This document shows, piece after piece, positions 18,162 through 25,787 of a stretch of DNA of 64,000 bases. Under the pieces are notes generated by a model. It searched no databases. It worked only from the letters and a program-made list of their open reading frames with translations, and was not told where the DNA came from. Made by a program: the position numbers and the translations under genes. Within the stretch, counting starts at the first letter, position 1; the number at the start of each line of letters is the position of its first letter. The stretch is from Croceibacterium aestuarii (GTDB taxonomy: Bacteria; Pseudomonadota; Alphaproteobacteria; Sphingomonadales; Sphingomonadaceae), in assembly GCF_030657335.1 (NCBI RefSeq), contig NZ_CP131039.1, positions 620,001 through 684,000 on the forward strand. The letters are read 5' to 3'.

Positions 18162-18165
18162 ATTG

Positions 18166-19761
18166 ATGGACAAGTTCGCCGCCCTCGTCGATGCGCTGGT
18201 CTACACCCGCAGCCGCAACGAAAAGCTGCGGCTGATCGCCCAGTACCTTCGCAAGACCCCCGACCCCGACCGCGGCTGGGCGCTGGCTGCGCTGACCGCG
18301 GGGCTCGACTTCCCCGCCGTGAAGTCGAGCACGATTCGCAACCTTATGCACGAGCGGGTCGATCCGGTGCTGTGGTCACTGAGCCGCGACTTCGTCGGCG
18401 ATACGGCGGAAACCGCGAGCCTGTTGTGGCCCGAACCGCCCGATGCCGCCATGACGCCGCCAAGCGTGAGTGAAACGGTCGATTTCCTGCATCATCTGAC
18501 TCGCGCAACAGTCATGTCGGAGCTGCCCAAGCTGCTTGACCGGCTCGATGCCAACGGCCGTTACTCGCTGTTCAAGCTGGCCACCGGGGCCATGCGCATC
18601 GGTATCTCGGCGCGGCTCGCCAAGGTCGCCTTTGCGCAGGCTTTCGATGTGCCGGTCGAAGAGGTTGAGGAGTACTGGCACGGGATCGACCCGCCCTATG
18701 CCGCACTGTTCGCCTGGGCGGCCGGGGGCGGTGAGCCGCCGGACACCGAAAACCTGCCGCTGTTCCGCCCGTTCATGCTCGCTCACCCGCTCGAAGACGC
18801 GGTGCTCGACCTGGCCGACTACGTCGCCGAGTGGAAGTGGGACGGGATTCGCGTGCAACTGGTCCACGCGGGCGGCGAAACCCGGCTCTTCTCCCGCGGC
18901 GGTGACGACATCACCGGCGCCTTCCCCGAAATGGCCGCGGCGCTCGATATTCCGGCGGTGCTCGACGGCGAGTTGCTGGTGCGCGGGACCACGCAGGGCG
19001 GCGAGGCGGGCGGCGCGGCGAGCTTCAACGCCCTGCAGCAACGGCTCGGGCGCAAGACCGTCTCGAAATCGATGCTGTCGGAGTACCCCGCCTTCGTGCG
19101 TCTCTATGACGTGTTGATCCTCGAGGGCGAGGACTTGCGCGATCTGCCGTGGACCGAGCGGCGCGCCCGGCTCGAGGCGCTCTTGCCACGCCTGCCGGCG
19201 GAGCGTTTCGACATCTCTGCGGTGGTCGAGGCCGATCATTTCGAGCACCTCGCCGAGATCCGCGAAGGCGCCCGCGAGGATGCGATCGAAGGATTGATGC
19301 TCAAGCGCCGCGACAGCCCCTACGTCGCCGGGCGCAAGACCGGGCTGTGGTACAAATGGAAGCGCGACCCCCTGCTGGTCGACTGCGTGCTGATGTACGC
19401 ACAGCGCGGCAGCGGAAAGCGCTCCAGCTTCTATTCCGACTACACCTTCGGCTGCTGGGACGGCGAGCCCGACGAGGGGGCCGACTTGCTCCCCGTCGGC
19501 AAGGCCTATTCGGGTTTCAGCGACGAAGAGCTCAAAAGGCTCGACCGCCACGTGCGGCAGAACACCGTAAACCGCTTCGGCCCGGTGCGCGAGACCGACA
19601 AGAGCCTGGTGTTCGAAGTGGCCTTCGATTCGGTCCACGAGAGCAAGCGCCACAAGTCGGGCCTCGCCATGCGCTTTCCGCGCATTCACCGCGTGCGCTG
19701 GGACAAGCCTGCCCACGAGGCCGACCGGATCGAGAGCCTGCGAGCCCTGATTCGCGATTGA
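18166..19761 (+). CDS. ATP-dependent DNA ligase (cisplatin damage response type)
   Basis: A 531-residue ligase that seals nicks using ATP. After an N-terminal alpha-helical DNA-binding domain the adenylation motif appears as EWKWDGIRVQL (lysine nucleophile), followed by LDGELLV, EGLMLKRRDSPYVAGRKT and KWKRDPLLVDCVLMYAQ, then an OB domain. Paired with the exonuclease gene, as is standard for this family. ATG with GGGGAGGA just upstream; that ribosome site sits in a hairpin arm, so folding of the leader could limit translation. Confidence 0.93.
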   Translation: MDKFAALVDALVYTRSRNEKLRLIAQYLRKTPDPDRGWALAALTAGLDFPAVKSSTIRNLMHERVDPVLWSLSRDFVGDTAETASLLWPEPPDAAMTPPSVSETVDFLHHLTRATVMSELPKLLDRLDANGRYSLFKLATGAMRIGISARLAKVAFAQAFDVPVEEVEEYWHGIDPPYAALFAWAAGGGEPPDTENLPLFRPFMLAHPLEDAVLDLADYVAEWKWDGIRVQLVHAGGETRLFSRGGDDITGAFPEMAAALDIPAVLDGELLVRGTTQGGEAGGAASFNALQQRLGRKTVSKSMLSEYPAFVRLYDVLILEGEDLRDLPWTERRARLEALLPRLPAERFDISAVVEADHFEHLAEIREGAREDAIEGLMLKRRDSPYVAGRKTGLWYKWKRDPLLVDCVLMYAQRGSGKRSSFYSDYTFGCWDGEPDEGADLLPVGKAYSGFSDEELKRLDRHVRQNTVNRFGPVRETDKSLVFEVAFDSVHESKRHKSGLAMRFPRIHRVRWDKPAHEADRIESLRALIRD

Positions 19762-19782
19762 GCGAGCAGGCCAGCAGGCCTA

Positions 19783-21057
19783 GTGATTCGTGCCGTGAAG
19801 CCCAAGCTCCTGACCACGCTGCCGACCTACACGGGACGCCTGTTCGTGGGCGACATGTTTGCCGGCATCAGCGTGGCGCTGGTGGCAATCCCGCTGTCGA
19901 TCGCCATCGCCATTGCCTCAGGAGCCCCGCCCGCGGCCGGGCTGGTTACCGCAATCGTGGGCGGCTTCCTGATTTCCGCGCTGGGCGGCAGCCGGGTGCA
20001 GATCGGCGGACCGACCGGCGCCTTCATCGTCGTGGTGTACCGGGTCATCGCCGAGCATGGTTACGACGGGCTGGTTCTGGCGACGATCATGGCCGGTGCG
20101 ATTCTGCTGATCGCGGGGCTGCTGCGCGCCGGCAACCTTATTGCCTACGTCCCCGAGGCCGTGGTCAACGGCTTCACCATCGGTATCGCCATCGTCATCG
20201 CCGCCAGTCAGCTCAAGGATTTTGCCGGCATCGAAGCGCAGGGCCTGCCGGCGGATTTTCTCCCCAAAATGCAAGCGCTGTGGAACGCGCGCCATTCGGC
20301 CAGCTGGATCGCCGCGGGCGCCGGGCTGGCGACGCTGATCTCGTTCGTCGTCCTGCGGCGCCTGGCGCCGCGCATCCCCGACCGACTGGTCGGCACCGTG
20401 CTGGTCTCGGCGATCGTGGCGGCGCTGGTCTTGCCCGTCGCCAACATCGAATCGCAATACGGCGCCCTGCCGCGCAGCCTGCCGCTGCCCTCGTTTCCGG
20501 CCGTGACCGGCTCGCGCGTCGCCGAACTGCTGCCTTCCGCGTTCGTCATCGCTTTCCTTGCCGCGGTCGAATCGCTGCTCTCGGCTATGGTCGCGGATCG
20601 GATGATCGGCGGACGGCATCGCCCCAATGCAGAGGTCATGGCGCAGGGCTGGGCCAATATCGGCTCGGCGCTGTTCGGCGGTCTGCCGGCAACGGGCGCC
20701 ATCGCCCGAACGGCGACCAACGTGCGCGCCGGGGGCAAGACGCCCGTTGCGGGGATTGTCCACGCGCTGACGATCCTTGTCGTCCTGCTGGCGATCGCGC
20801 CGCTGGCGGGCTACCTCGCCATGCCGGCCCTGGCCGCGCTGCTGATGATGACGGCGTGGAACATGAGCGAGCCGCACAAGTGGAAGGGCTACATGGCCGC
20901 GCCCAACGAAGAACGCCTGCTGCTCCTCCTCACGCTATTGCTCACCGTACTCGCCGATCTCACGGTCGCGATCGGGGTGGGGGTCGGGGTCGGACTGGCT
21001 TTGCGGCTGCGCAAGAGCAAGCTCGAGGCGGAGCAGTGGCAACCGCCTGACGCGTGA
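19783..21057 (+). CDS. SulP family inorganic anion transporter lacking STAS domain
   Basis: A polytopic inner-membrane protein of 424 residues with about ten to twelve hydrophobic segments. The N-terminal signature LFVGDMFAGISVALVAIPLS and GGPTGAFIVVV followed by GLPATGAIARTATNVRAGG are those of SulP anion/bicarbonate transporters. It stops soon after the last membrane segment, so the cytoplasmic STAS domain found in longer members is absent. Two GTG starts (19783 and 19795) are possible. Substrate (sulfate, bicarbonate or other) cannot be told. Confidence 0.9.
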   Translation: MIRAVKPKLLTTLPTYTGRLFVGDMFAGISVALVAIPLSIAIAIASGAPPAAGLVTAIVGGFLISALGGSRVQIGGPTGAFIVVVYRVIAEHGYDGLVLATIMAGAILLIAGLLRAGNLIAYVPEAVVNGFTIGIAIVIAASQLKDFAGIEAQGLPADFLPKMQALWNARHSASWIAAGAGLATLISFVVLRRLAPRIPDRLVGTVLVSAIVAALVLPVANIESQYGALPRSLPLPSFPAVTGSRVAELLPSAFVIAFLAAVESLLSAMVADRMIGGRHRPNAEVMAQGWANIGSALFGGLPATGAIARTATNVRAGGKTPVAGIVHALTILVVLLAIAPLAGYLAMPALAALLMMTAWNMSEPHKWKGYMAAPNEERLLLLLTLLLTVLADLTVAIGVGVGVGLALRLRKSKLEAEQWQPPDA

Positions 21058-21066
21058 GCCGACCGG

Positions 21067-21345
21067 CTAGTCGAGCTGGACCAGCTTGTCGCGCCCTGTT
21101 GCGCCGCGCAACAAGCGAAGGCGTGACGTCGCCACTCCGAGCGCCTGCGCCAGCAGCGACAGCACCGCCTCGTTCGCCTCGCCGTCCTTGGCCTTGGCGC
21201 GAACCTTGACGAGCACCGCACCGTCGCCAACCTCGACCGCTTCGCTGCGGGCGCCGGGGGTGACGCGCAGGGCGAGGCGGCCCGCACCATCGGCCAGCGC
21301 GCGAATGGCCGCGGGCGGCGGGAAATCAGGCTTCGGCCGGGCCAC
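21067..21345 (-). CDS. DUF167 (YggU-like) family protein
   Basis: A 92-residue cytoplasmic protein with the family signature: RVTPGARSEAV near residue 27 and VRAKAKDGEANEAVLSLLAQALGV, then LLRGATGRDKLV. The start is GTG and lies 20 bp inside the carbonic anhydrase gene. Function unknown in bacteria. Confidence 0.88.
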   Translation of the reverse strand: MARPKPDFPPPAAIRALADGAGRLALRVTPGARSEAVEVGDGAVLVKVRAKAKDGEANEAVLSLLAQALGVATSRLRLLRGATGRDKLVQLD

Positions 21346-21901
21346 GCAGCTGCGCCAGGTGCCGTTCGGCCAGACGGCAGTAGCGCTCGGTCTGGAAGCG
21401 GATCTTCTCGACCTGCGCCTCGCTTTGCGTCTTGAGGAACTTTGCCGGGCGGCCGACCCAGATCTCGCGCGGCGGAATCTGCCTGCCGGGGCTGAGCAGC
21501 GCCCCGGCGCCGAGCATCGCGCCGGCGCCGATGCGGCAATTGTCCATCGCCACCGCGCCCATGCCGACGAAGCCGCGATCCTCCACCGTGCAGCCGTGGA
21601 CCACCGCCATGTGGCCGATCACGCAGTCTTCGCCGATGATCGTCGGGCAGCCATCGGTGTCGGGGCGCGGTCCTTCGACGTGGAAGATGGAGCCGTCCTG
21701 CACGTTCGAGCGCGCACCGACCGCGATACGGTGAATGTCGCCCCTCAGCACGCAGTTGTACCAGACGCTCGCCTGCGGTCCGAGGGTCACGTCGCCGATA
21801 ATCCGCGCGCCGGGCGCGACGAAGGCGGTCTCATGTATCTGCGGTTCCTTGCCCTCGAACGGCAGGATCGTCGCCCAGGGAAACCGCTCCGCGGGGCTCA
21901 C
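21326..21901 (-). CDS. Gamma carbonic anhydrase family protein
   Basis: A 191-residue left-handed beta-helix protein of the YrdA/PaaY group. Hexapeptide repeats run through most of the length, and the three metal histidines are seen in the RGDIHRI, VIGHMAVVHG region. Members bind zinc or iron; some are carbonic anhydrases, some thioesterase-linked. GTG start overlaps the upstream GNAT stop (GTGA). Part of a compact run hemB, GNAT, GNAT, this gene, DUF167. Confidence 0.9.
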   Translation of the reverse strand: MSPAERFPWATILPFEGKEPQIHETAFVAPGARIIGDVTLGPQASVWYNCVLRGDIHRIAVGARSNVQDGSIFHVEGPRPDTDGCPTIIGEDCVIGHMAVVHGCTVEDRGFVGMGAVAMDNCRIGAGAMLGAGALLSPGRQIPPREIWVGRPAKFLKTQSEAQVEKIRFQTERYCRLAERHLAQLRGPAEA

Positions 21902-22440
21902 GCCGCCTGCTCCAGGCAATAGGTGACATGCGGCCTGAGGCCGCTGTCCTCGGGGACGGCGGGATGTTCGAAATCCATGCCGGGCATATAGCGCATGCCG
22001 AGACGCTCCATCAGCCCGCGGCTGCGCACGTTGCCGACCGAGGTGATGGCCCAGATCGCTTGGCCGGGGTGCGTTTCCGCGGCCCAGCGCAGCGAGGCCT
22101 CGGCAGCTTCGCGCGCATAGCTCTGTCCCCAGCAATCCGAGGCCAGCCGCCAGCCGATCTCCAGCTTGTCGGCGATGAACGGCACGGTGCCGCGGGCGAT
22201 GCCGCAAAAGCCCAGCACCCGCCCGTCGGCCTTGCGCTCCATGGCCCAGAAGGTGCAGCCCTCGCGCGCCTGCCGCTCCTGCAGGCGCGCGAGCAGCGCA
22301 CGGGTCTTGTCCCGGTCGTTGAGCGGGCCGATCGTCGCCATGACTTGTGGGTCGGTGCACAAGGCGTGCAGCGGCGCGAAATCTTCGTCGCGCCAGGAGC
22401 GAACGACGAGCCGATCTGTCTCAATACGAACGTCATCCAC
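21898..22440 (-). CDS. GNAT family N-acetyltransferase (RimJ/RimL-like)
   Basis: A 180-residue acetyltransferase using acetyl-CoA. Family marks are RIETDRLVVRSWRDEDF at the N-terminus, the EIGWRLASDCWGQSYAREAAEA acetyl-CoA loop, and VGNVRSRGLMERLGMRYM. I chose the GTG start because TGGAG lies eight bases upstream and it gives an 8-bp overlap with the preceding gene, matching the other junctions here. Acceptor unknown. Confidence 0.88.
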   Translation of the reverse strand: MDDVRIETDRLVVRSWRDEDFAPLHALCTDPQVMATIGPLNDRDKTRALLARLQERQAREGCTFWAMERKADGRVLGFCGIARGTVPFIADKLEIGWRLASDCWGQSYAREAAEASLRWAAETHPGQAIWAITSVGNVRSRGLMERLGMRYMPGMDFEHPAVPEDSGLRPHVTYCLEQAA

Positions 22441-23005
22441 GGCGGCGGCTCCATGCATCGGCGGTGACCGACCAAACCGTCGTCGGGTTGTCCTGCGGGG
22501 GATAGTCCGGATCGACATAGTCGAGATCGGTTCGGCGTTCGAGCCCGAGGCGGTGCATCATTCGCGTCGACGCAGCATTCGAATCGCTCGTCTGCGAATA
22601 GACGACGGCAATGCCGCGATCTTCGAACGCCCAGTCGAGCACCGCCCGCGCCGCTTCGGTGGCGTAACCACGCCCCTGGTGCGCCTCGGCGAACATCCAG
22701 CCGATTTCGCGCTGACCGCGCAAGGATACAGGCGCTGCCTCGCTGCGAACCTGAAACAGGCCAACCCGGCCGACCCGCTCCGCGGTGTCGCGCAGCAGCG
22801 CGGTCCAACGCTGGTGTCCTTCGGGCTTCAGGAATGCGGCGACGTCTTCTTCCAGACTCTGGGCAACGGCCGCCCGAGTACGGATCTCGCCACCCAAATT
22901 GCGCATCATCGCGGGCGTATTGATCGCTTCGAGAATCCAGTCGAGGTCCTCGGGCGCCGCGGGGCGCAGAACCAGCCGCTCGGTTTCGAGGACCGTGTCA
23001 GACAC
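22433..23005 (-). CDS. GNAT family N-acetyltransferase (RimJ/RimL-like)
   Basis: A 190-residue paralogue-like acetyltransferase next to the one above. Visible: VLETERLVLRPAAPEDLDW, EIGWMFAEAHQGRGYATEAARAV (acetyl-CoA pyrophosphate loop, Q/R-x-x-G-x-G/A type) and DSNAASTRMMHRLGLER. It starts with GTG and overlaps the hemB stop by 8 bp. The two GNAT proteins are only moderately alike. Substrate unknown. Confidence 0.88.
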   Translation of the reverse strand: MSDTVLETERLVLRPAAPEDLDWILEAINTPAMMRNLGGEIRTRAAVAQSLEEDVAAFLKPEGHQRWTALLRDTAERVGRVGLFQVRSEAAPVSLRGQREIGWMFAEAHQGRGYATEAARAVLDWAFEDRGIAVVYSQTSDSNAASTRMMHRLGLERRTDLDYVDPDYPPQDNPTTVWSVTADAWSRRRG

Positions 23006-23993
23006 CGAGCAGTCGGGCCGCCAGCGGCGCGTGGTAGGTCAGCACTCCCGAGCATCCGGCGCGCTTGAACGCCATCAGAGTCTCAATCACCAGCGCGTCG
23101 CGCTCGCCCGCGCCGGCGGCCGCAGCCGCCTCGATCATCGCGTACTCGCCGCTGACCTGGTAGGCGAAGACCGGAACCACAAAGCGCTCCTTCACCCGCC
23201 GAACGATGTCGAGATAAGGCAGGCCCGGCTTGACCATCACGCTGTCGGCGCCCTCGGCGAGGTCGAATTCGACCTCGCGCAGCGCTTCCTCGGCATTGCC
23301 CGGGTCCATCTGGTAACTCTTCTTGTCGCCCTTCAGCAGTCCGCCCGAGCCGACGGCGTCGCGAAACGGGCCGTAGAAAGCGCTGGCGTACTTGGCGGCG
23401 TAGCTCATGATCTGGACGTTGTGGTGCCCGCCCATCTCGAGCGCCATGCGGATCGCCTTGATGCGTCCGTCCATCATGTCGCTCGGGGCGACGATGTCGG
23501 CCCCCGCCTCGGCCTGGTTGAGCGCCTGGTCGACCAGCACCGCCACGGTCTCGTCGTTGACCACGTAACCGGCCTCGTCGAGCAAACCATCCTGCCCGTG
23601 GCTGGTGTAGGGATCGAGCGCTACGTCGGTGAGCACGCCGATGTCTTCGCCGCAGGCGTCCTTGATCGCCCTTATGGCGCGGCACATGAGGTTGTCGGGA
23701 TTGAGCGCTTCCCTGCCGTCGTCGGAGCGGCGCTCAGCCTGAGTGTTCGGGAACAAGGCAAGGCACGGAATGCCGAGATCGAGCGCTTCTTTCGCACGCG
23801 CGGCGATACCGTCGAGCGACCAGCGCGATACGCCCGGCAGAGAGCCGATCGGCTCTTCGACGCCTTTGCCTTCGGTCACGAACAGCGGCCAGATCAGGTC
23901 GGCCGGGGTGAGCGCGGTCTCGCGGTGCATCGCCCGGCTCCAGGCGGCGGCGCGGGGGCGGCGCAGCCGCGTCGAGGGATAGGAACCGGTCAT
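22998..23993 (-). CDS. hemB: Delta-aminolevulinic acid dehydratase (porphobilinogen synthase) HemB
   Basis: Condenses two 5-aminolevulinate molecules into porphobilinogen in heme synthesis. The 331-residue product is full length. Schiff-base lysines lie in SYAAKYASAFYGPFRDA and SVMVKPGLPYLD. The metal-binding stretch TDVALDPYTSHGQDG has aspartate in place of the cysteines of zinc enzymes, so this is the magnesium-dependent type common in alphaproteobacteria. The start MTGSYPSTRLRRPRA fits the family. Confidence 0.96.
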   Translation of the reverse strand: MTGSYPSTRLRRPRAAAWSRAMHRETALTPADLIWPLFVTEGKGVEEPIGSLPGVSRWSLDGIAARAKEALDLGIPCLALFPNTQAERRSDDGREALNPDNLMCRAIRAIKDACGEDIGVLTDVALDPYTSHGQDGLLDEAGYVVNDETVAVLVDQALNQAEAGADIVAPSDMMDGRIKAIRMALEMGGHHNVQIMSYAAKYASAFYGPFRDAVGSGGLLKGDKKSYQMDPGNAEEALREVEFDLAEGADSVMVKPGLPYLDIVRRVKERFVVPVFAYQVSGEYAMIEAAAAAGAGERDALVIETLMAFKRAGCSGVLTYHAPLAARLLGV

Positions 23994-24041
23994 AGGCGGC
24001 CACTTGCCGGATTTCGGCGCGGGTCGCAATCGCCGGCGAGG

Positions 24042-25652
24042 TCAGCCGACCTTCTGCTTGCTCTCGATCCGGTCTATTTCGCGCACCGGCTCTTCCGACA
24101 AGGACGGGTCGGGCGCGACCGTCGCCAGCGCGGCGCCGGGCTCGACCTGTTGCAGCTTGGCCAGCTCGCTCTTGAACGCCGCCAGCTGGCCGCCGCTGAG
24201 TTGCATGCGGGTGACGAAGCGCACGCCGGTCGGGTCGACAGTCTTGCCACCGCGGTACATCTCGTAATGCAGGTGCGGTCCGGTCGAAAGCCCCGTCGAG
24301 CCGACATAGCCGATCACCTGGCCACGCCGGACGCGCTGGCCCGGGCGCACGGCGATGCGGCTCATGTGCGCGTAGCCAGTTTCCATCCCGCCGCCGTGCT
24401 GCAGCTTGACGAAATTGCCATGTCCACCGTGACGGCCGGCGAATTCGACGGTTCCGTCGGTCACCGCATGGATCGGCTCGCCGTAGTGGGCCCGAAAGTC
24501 GATGCCCTTGTGCATTCGGCTGTAGCCGAGAATGGGATGGCGGCGCATGCCGTATCCCGAAGACCTGCTCCCCGGCACCGGGGCGACGAGACCCGAGCGC
24601 ATCTCGCCATTGCCCGAAGCCTCGTAAAAGCGCCCGTCGCTGCCCCAGCGCATCAATTGCTTGCGCGGCTTGCCGTCGCGGATCAGCCCCGCATACAGCA
24701 GCTTGCCGGTCTCGACCTCGCCGGTCGCAGCGCGCTTGTAGTCGACGATGATGTCGAACTCGTCGCTCGCGGCGATTGCGCTCGACACGTCGATCTCATC
24801 GCCCAGCGTACGCAGGTACTCCTGCACCGCCCTGGCCGGCGCGCCGGCATTGCGCGCCGAGCGATAGAGGCTCGAGCCGACCACGCCGCGAATGCGAAGC
24901 GGGGTCGTGTCGACCTTGATCGGGTGAGGATCGAGGACCAGCCGCCCCGCCTCTCGCGAGACCCCGAGCTGGAGATCGAAACGGGCGCGGAACGACAGCG
25001 CGTCGAGCGGCCGCGAGGCGCCCGGTGCCGGGCGCCGGCCGAGCGTGATATCCACCTGGGTGCCAGGCGCGATGTCGCCGAGCGGCATCGTCCCGGCGAC
25101 GAGGTCGGCGATGTGGTCGGCTTCTGCGGTGCTCACGCCGGCGCGCTGCAGCATGCGTTCGAAGCTGTCGCCTTTGCTGAGCGTGGCCACGAGATCGAGC
25201 CGGGGGCGTTCGGGAGCGCTTCGGAGCGGTACGACTTCGCGGGTTGCGCCCATGCGCCGGCCACTGTCAGCCCCGAGGGCGAGCGGCATGATCATCTGAC
25301 TGCGGAATTCGTCGCGCACGTCTTCGTCGACGGCGACCACCGGCTTGGCCTCGAGCGGGGCAAAGTCGGGCCAACCGGCAACCGCCAGGGCCGAAAGTGC
25401 GAGCAGCGTGGCCGCCCCCCGCAACCAGCGCCGCGAGCCGATATCGCGCGCCAGGTCGGGCGCAAAATCGAAATCGGCCAAGGCCACCGACGTCCGCTGT
25501 CGCCACTGTTCATAGCGTTCCGCAAACGAGGAAAAGCGCGCGATTCTGGTCGCCGCCGGAGCACCGAGCATCTGGAAATGCGACAGCGCGGCAGCGGCGG
25601 CCGAGCCGCCCCCTTGCTGCGAAACATCGCTGTCGCGATCCTTGAACAACAC
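24042..25652 (-). CDS. M23 family metallopeptidase, membrane-anchored
   Basis: A 536-residue envelope protein. Residues 1-75 are cytoplasmic, about 76-92 form a membrane segment (GAATLLALSALAVAG), then comes a LysM-like/OapA-like region (TLSKGDSFERMLQRAGVS) and a C-terminal M23 domain. Zinc ligands are complete: MHKGIDFRAHYG and GPHLHYEMYRGG. GTG start with AGGAGG close upstream; TTG at the next codon is an alternative. Divergent from the helicase gene. It is distinct from the bactofilin-linked M23 enzyme in length and in the LysM-like part. Confidence 0.9.
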   Translation of the reverse strand: MLFKDRDSDVSQQGGGSAAAAALSHFQMLGAPAATRIARFSSFAERYEQWRQRTSVALADFDFAPDLARDIGSRRWLRGAATLLALSALAVAGWPDFAPLEAKPVVAVDEDVRDEFRSQMIMPLALGADSGRRMGATREVVPLRSAPERPRLDLVATLSKGDSFERMLQRAGVSTAEADHIADLVAGTMPLGDIAPGTQVDITLGRRPAPGASRPLDALSFRARFDLQLGVSREAGRLVLDPHPIKVDTTPLRIRGVVGSSLYRSARNAGAPARAVQEYLRTLGDEIDVSSAIAASDEFDIIVDYKRAATGEVETGKLLYAGLIRDGKPRKQLMRWGSDGRFYEASGNGEMRSGLVAPVPGSRSSGYGMRRHPILGYSRMHKGIDFRAHYGEPIHAVTDGTVEFAGRHGGHGNFVKLQHGGGMETGYAHMSRIAVRPGQRVRRGQVIGYVGSTGLSTGPHLHYEMYRGGKTVDPTGVRFVTRMQLSGGQLAAFKSELAKLQQVEPGAALATVAPDPSLSEEPVREIDRIESKQKVG

Positions 25653-25787
25653 GCGCCCTCCTGCGCGGCCAGGGCCAGCGTGGCTGGCCGGGCCCGATCC
25701 GGCGTTTCCTATCGGTCAAACGGGGTGAGCGGATAAAGTAAATTTCCTCTTAATGCGGCTGAGCCGAGTCCTGCCTGCGTCGAACTG

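Noticed and set aside
22785-25736. A 983-codon open frame on the plus strand
   Set aside because: It lies antisense to a GNAT gene, hemB and the M23 peptidase, all of which have clear family motifs. High GC content removes stops from the opposite strand; the translation is arginine- and histidine-rich with no recognisable domain.
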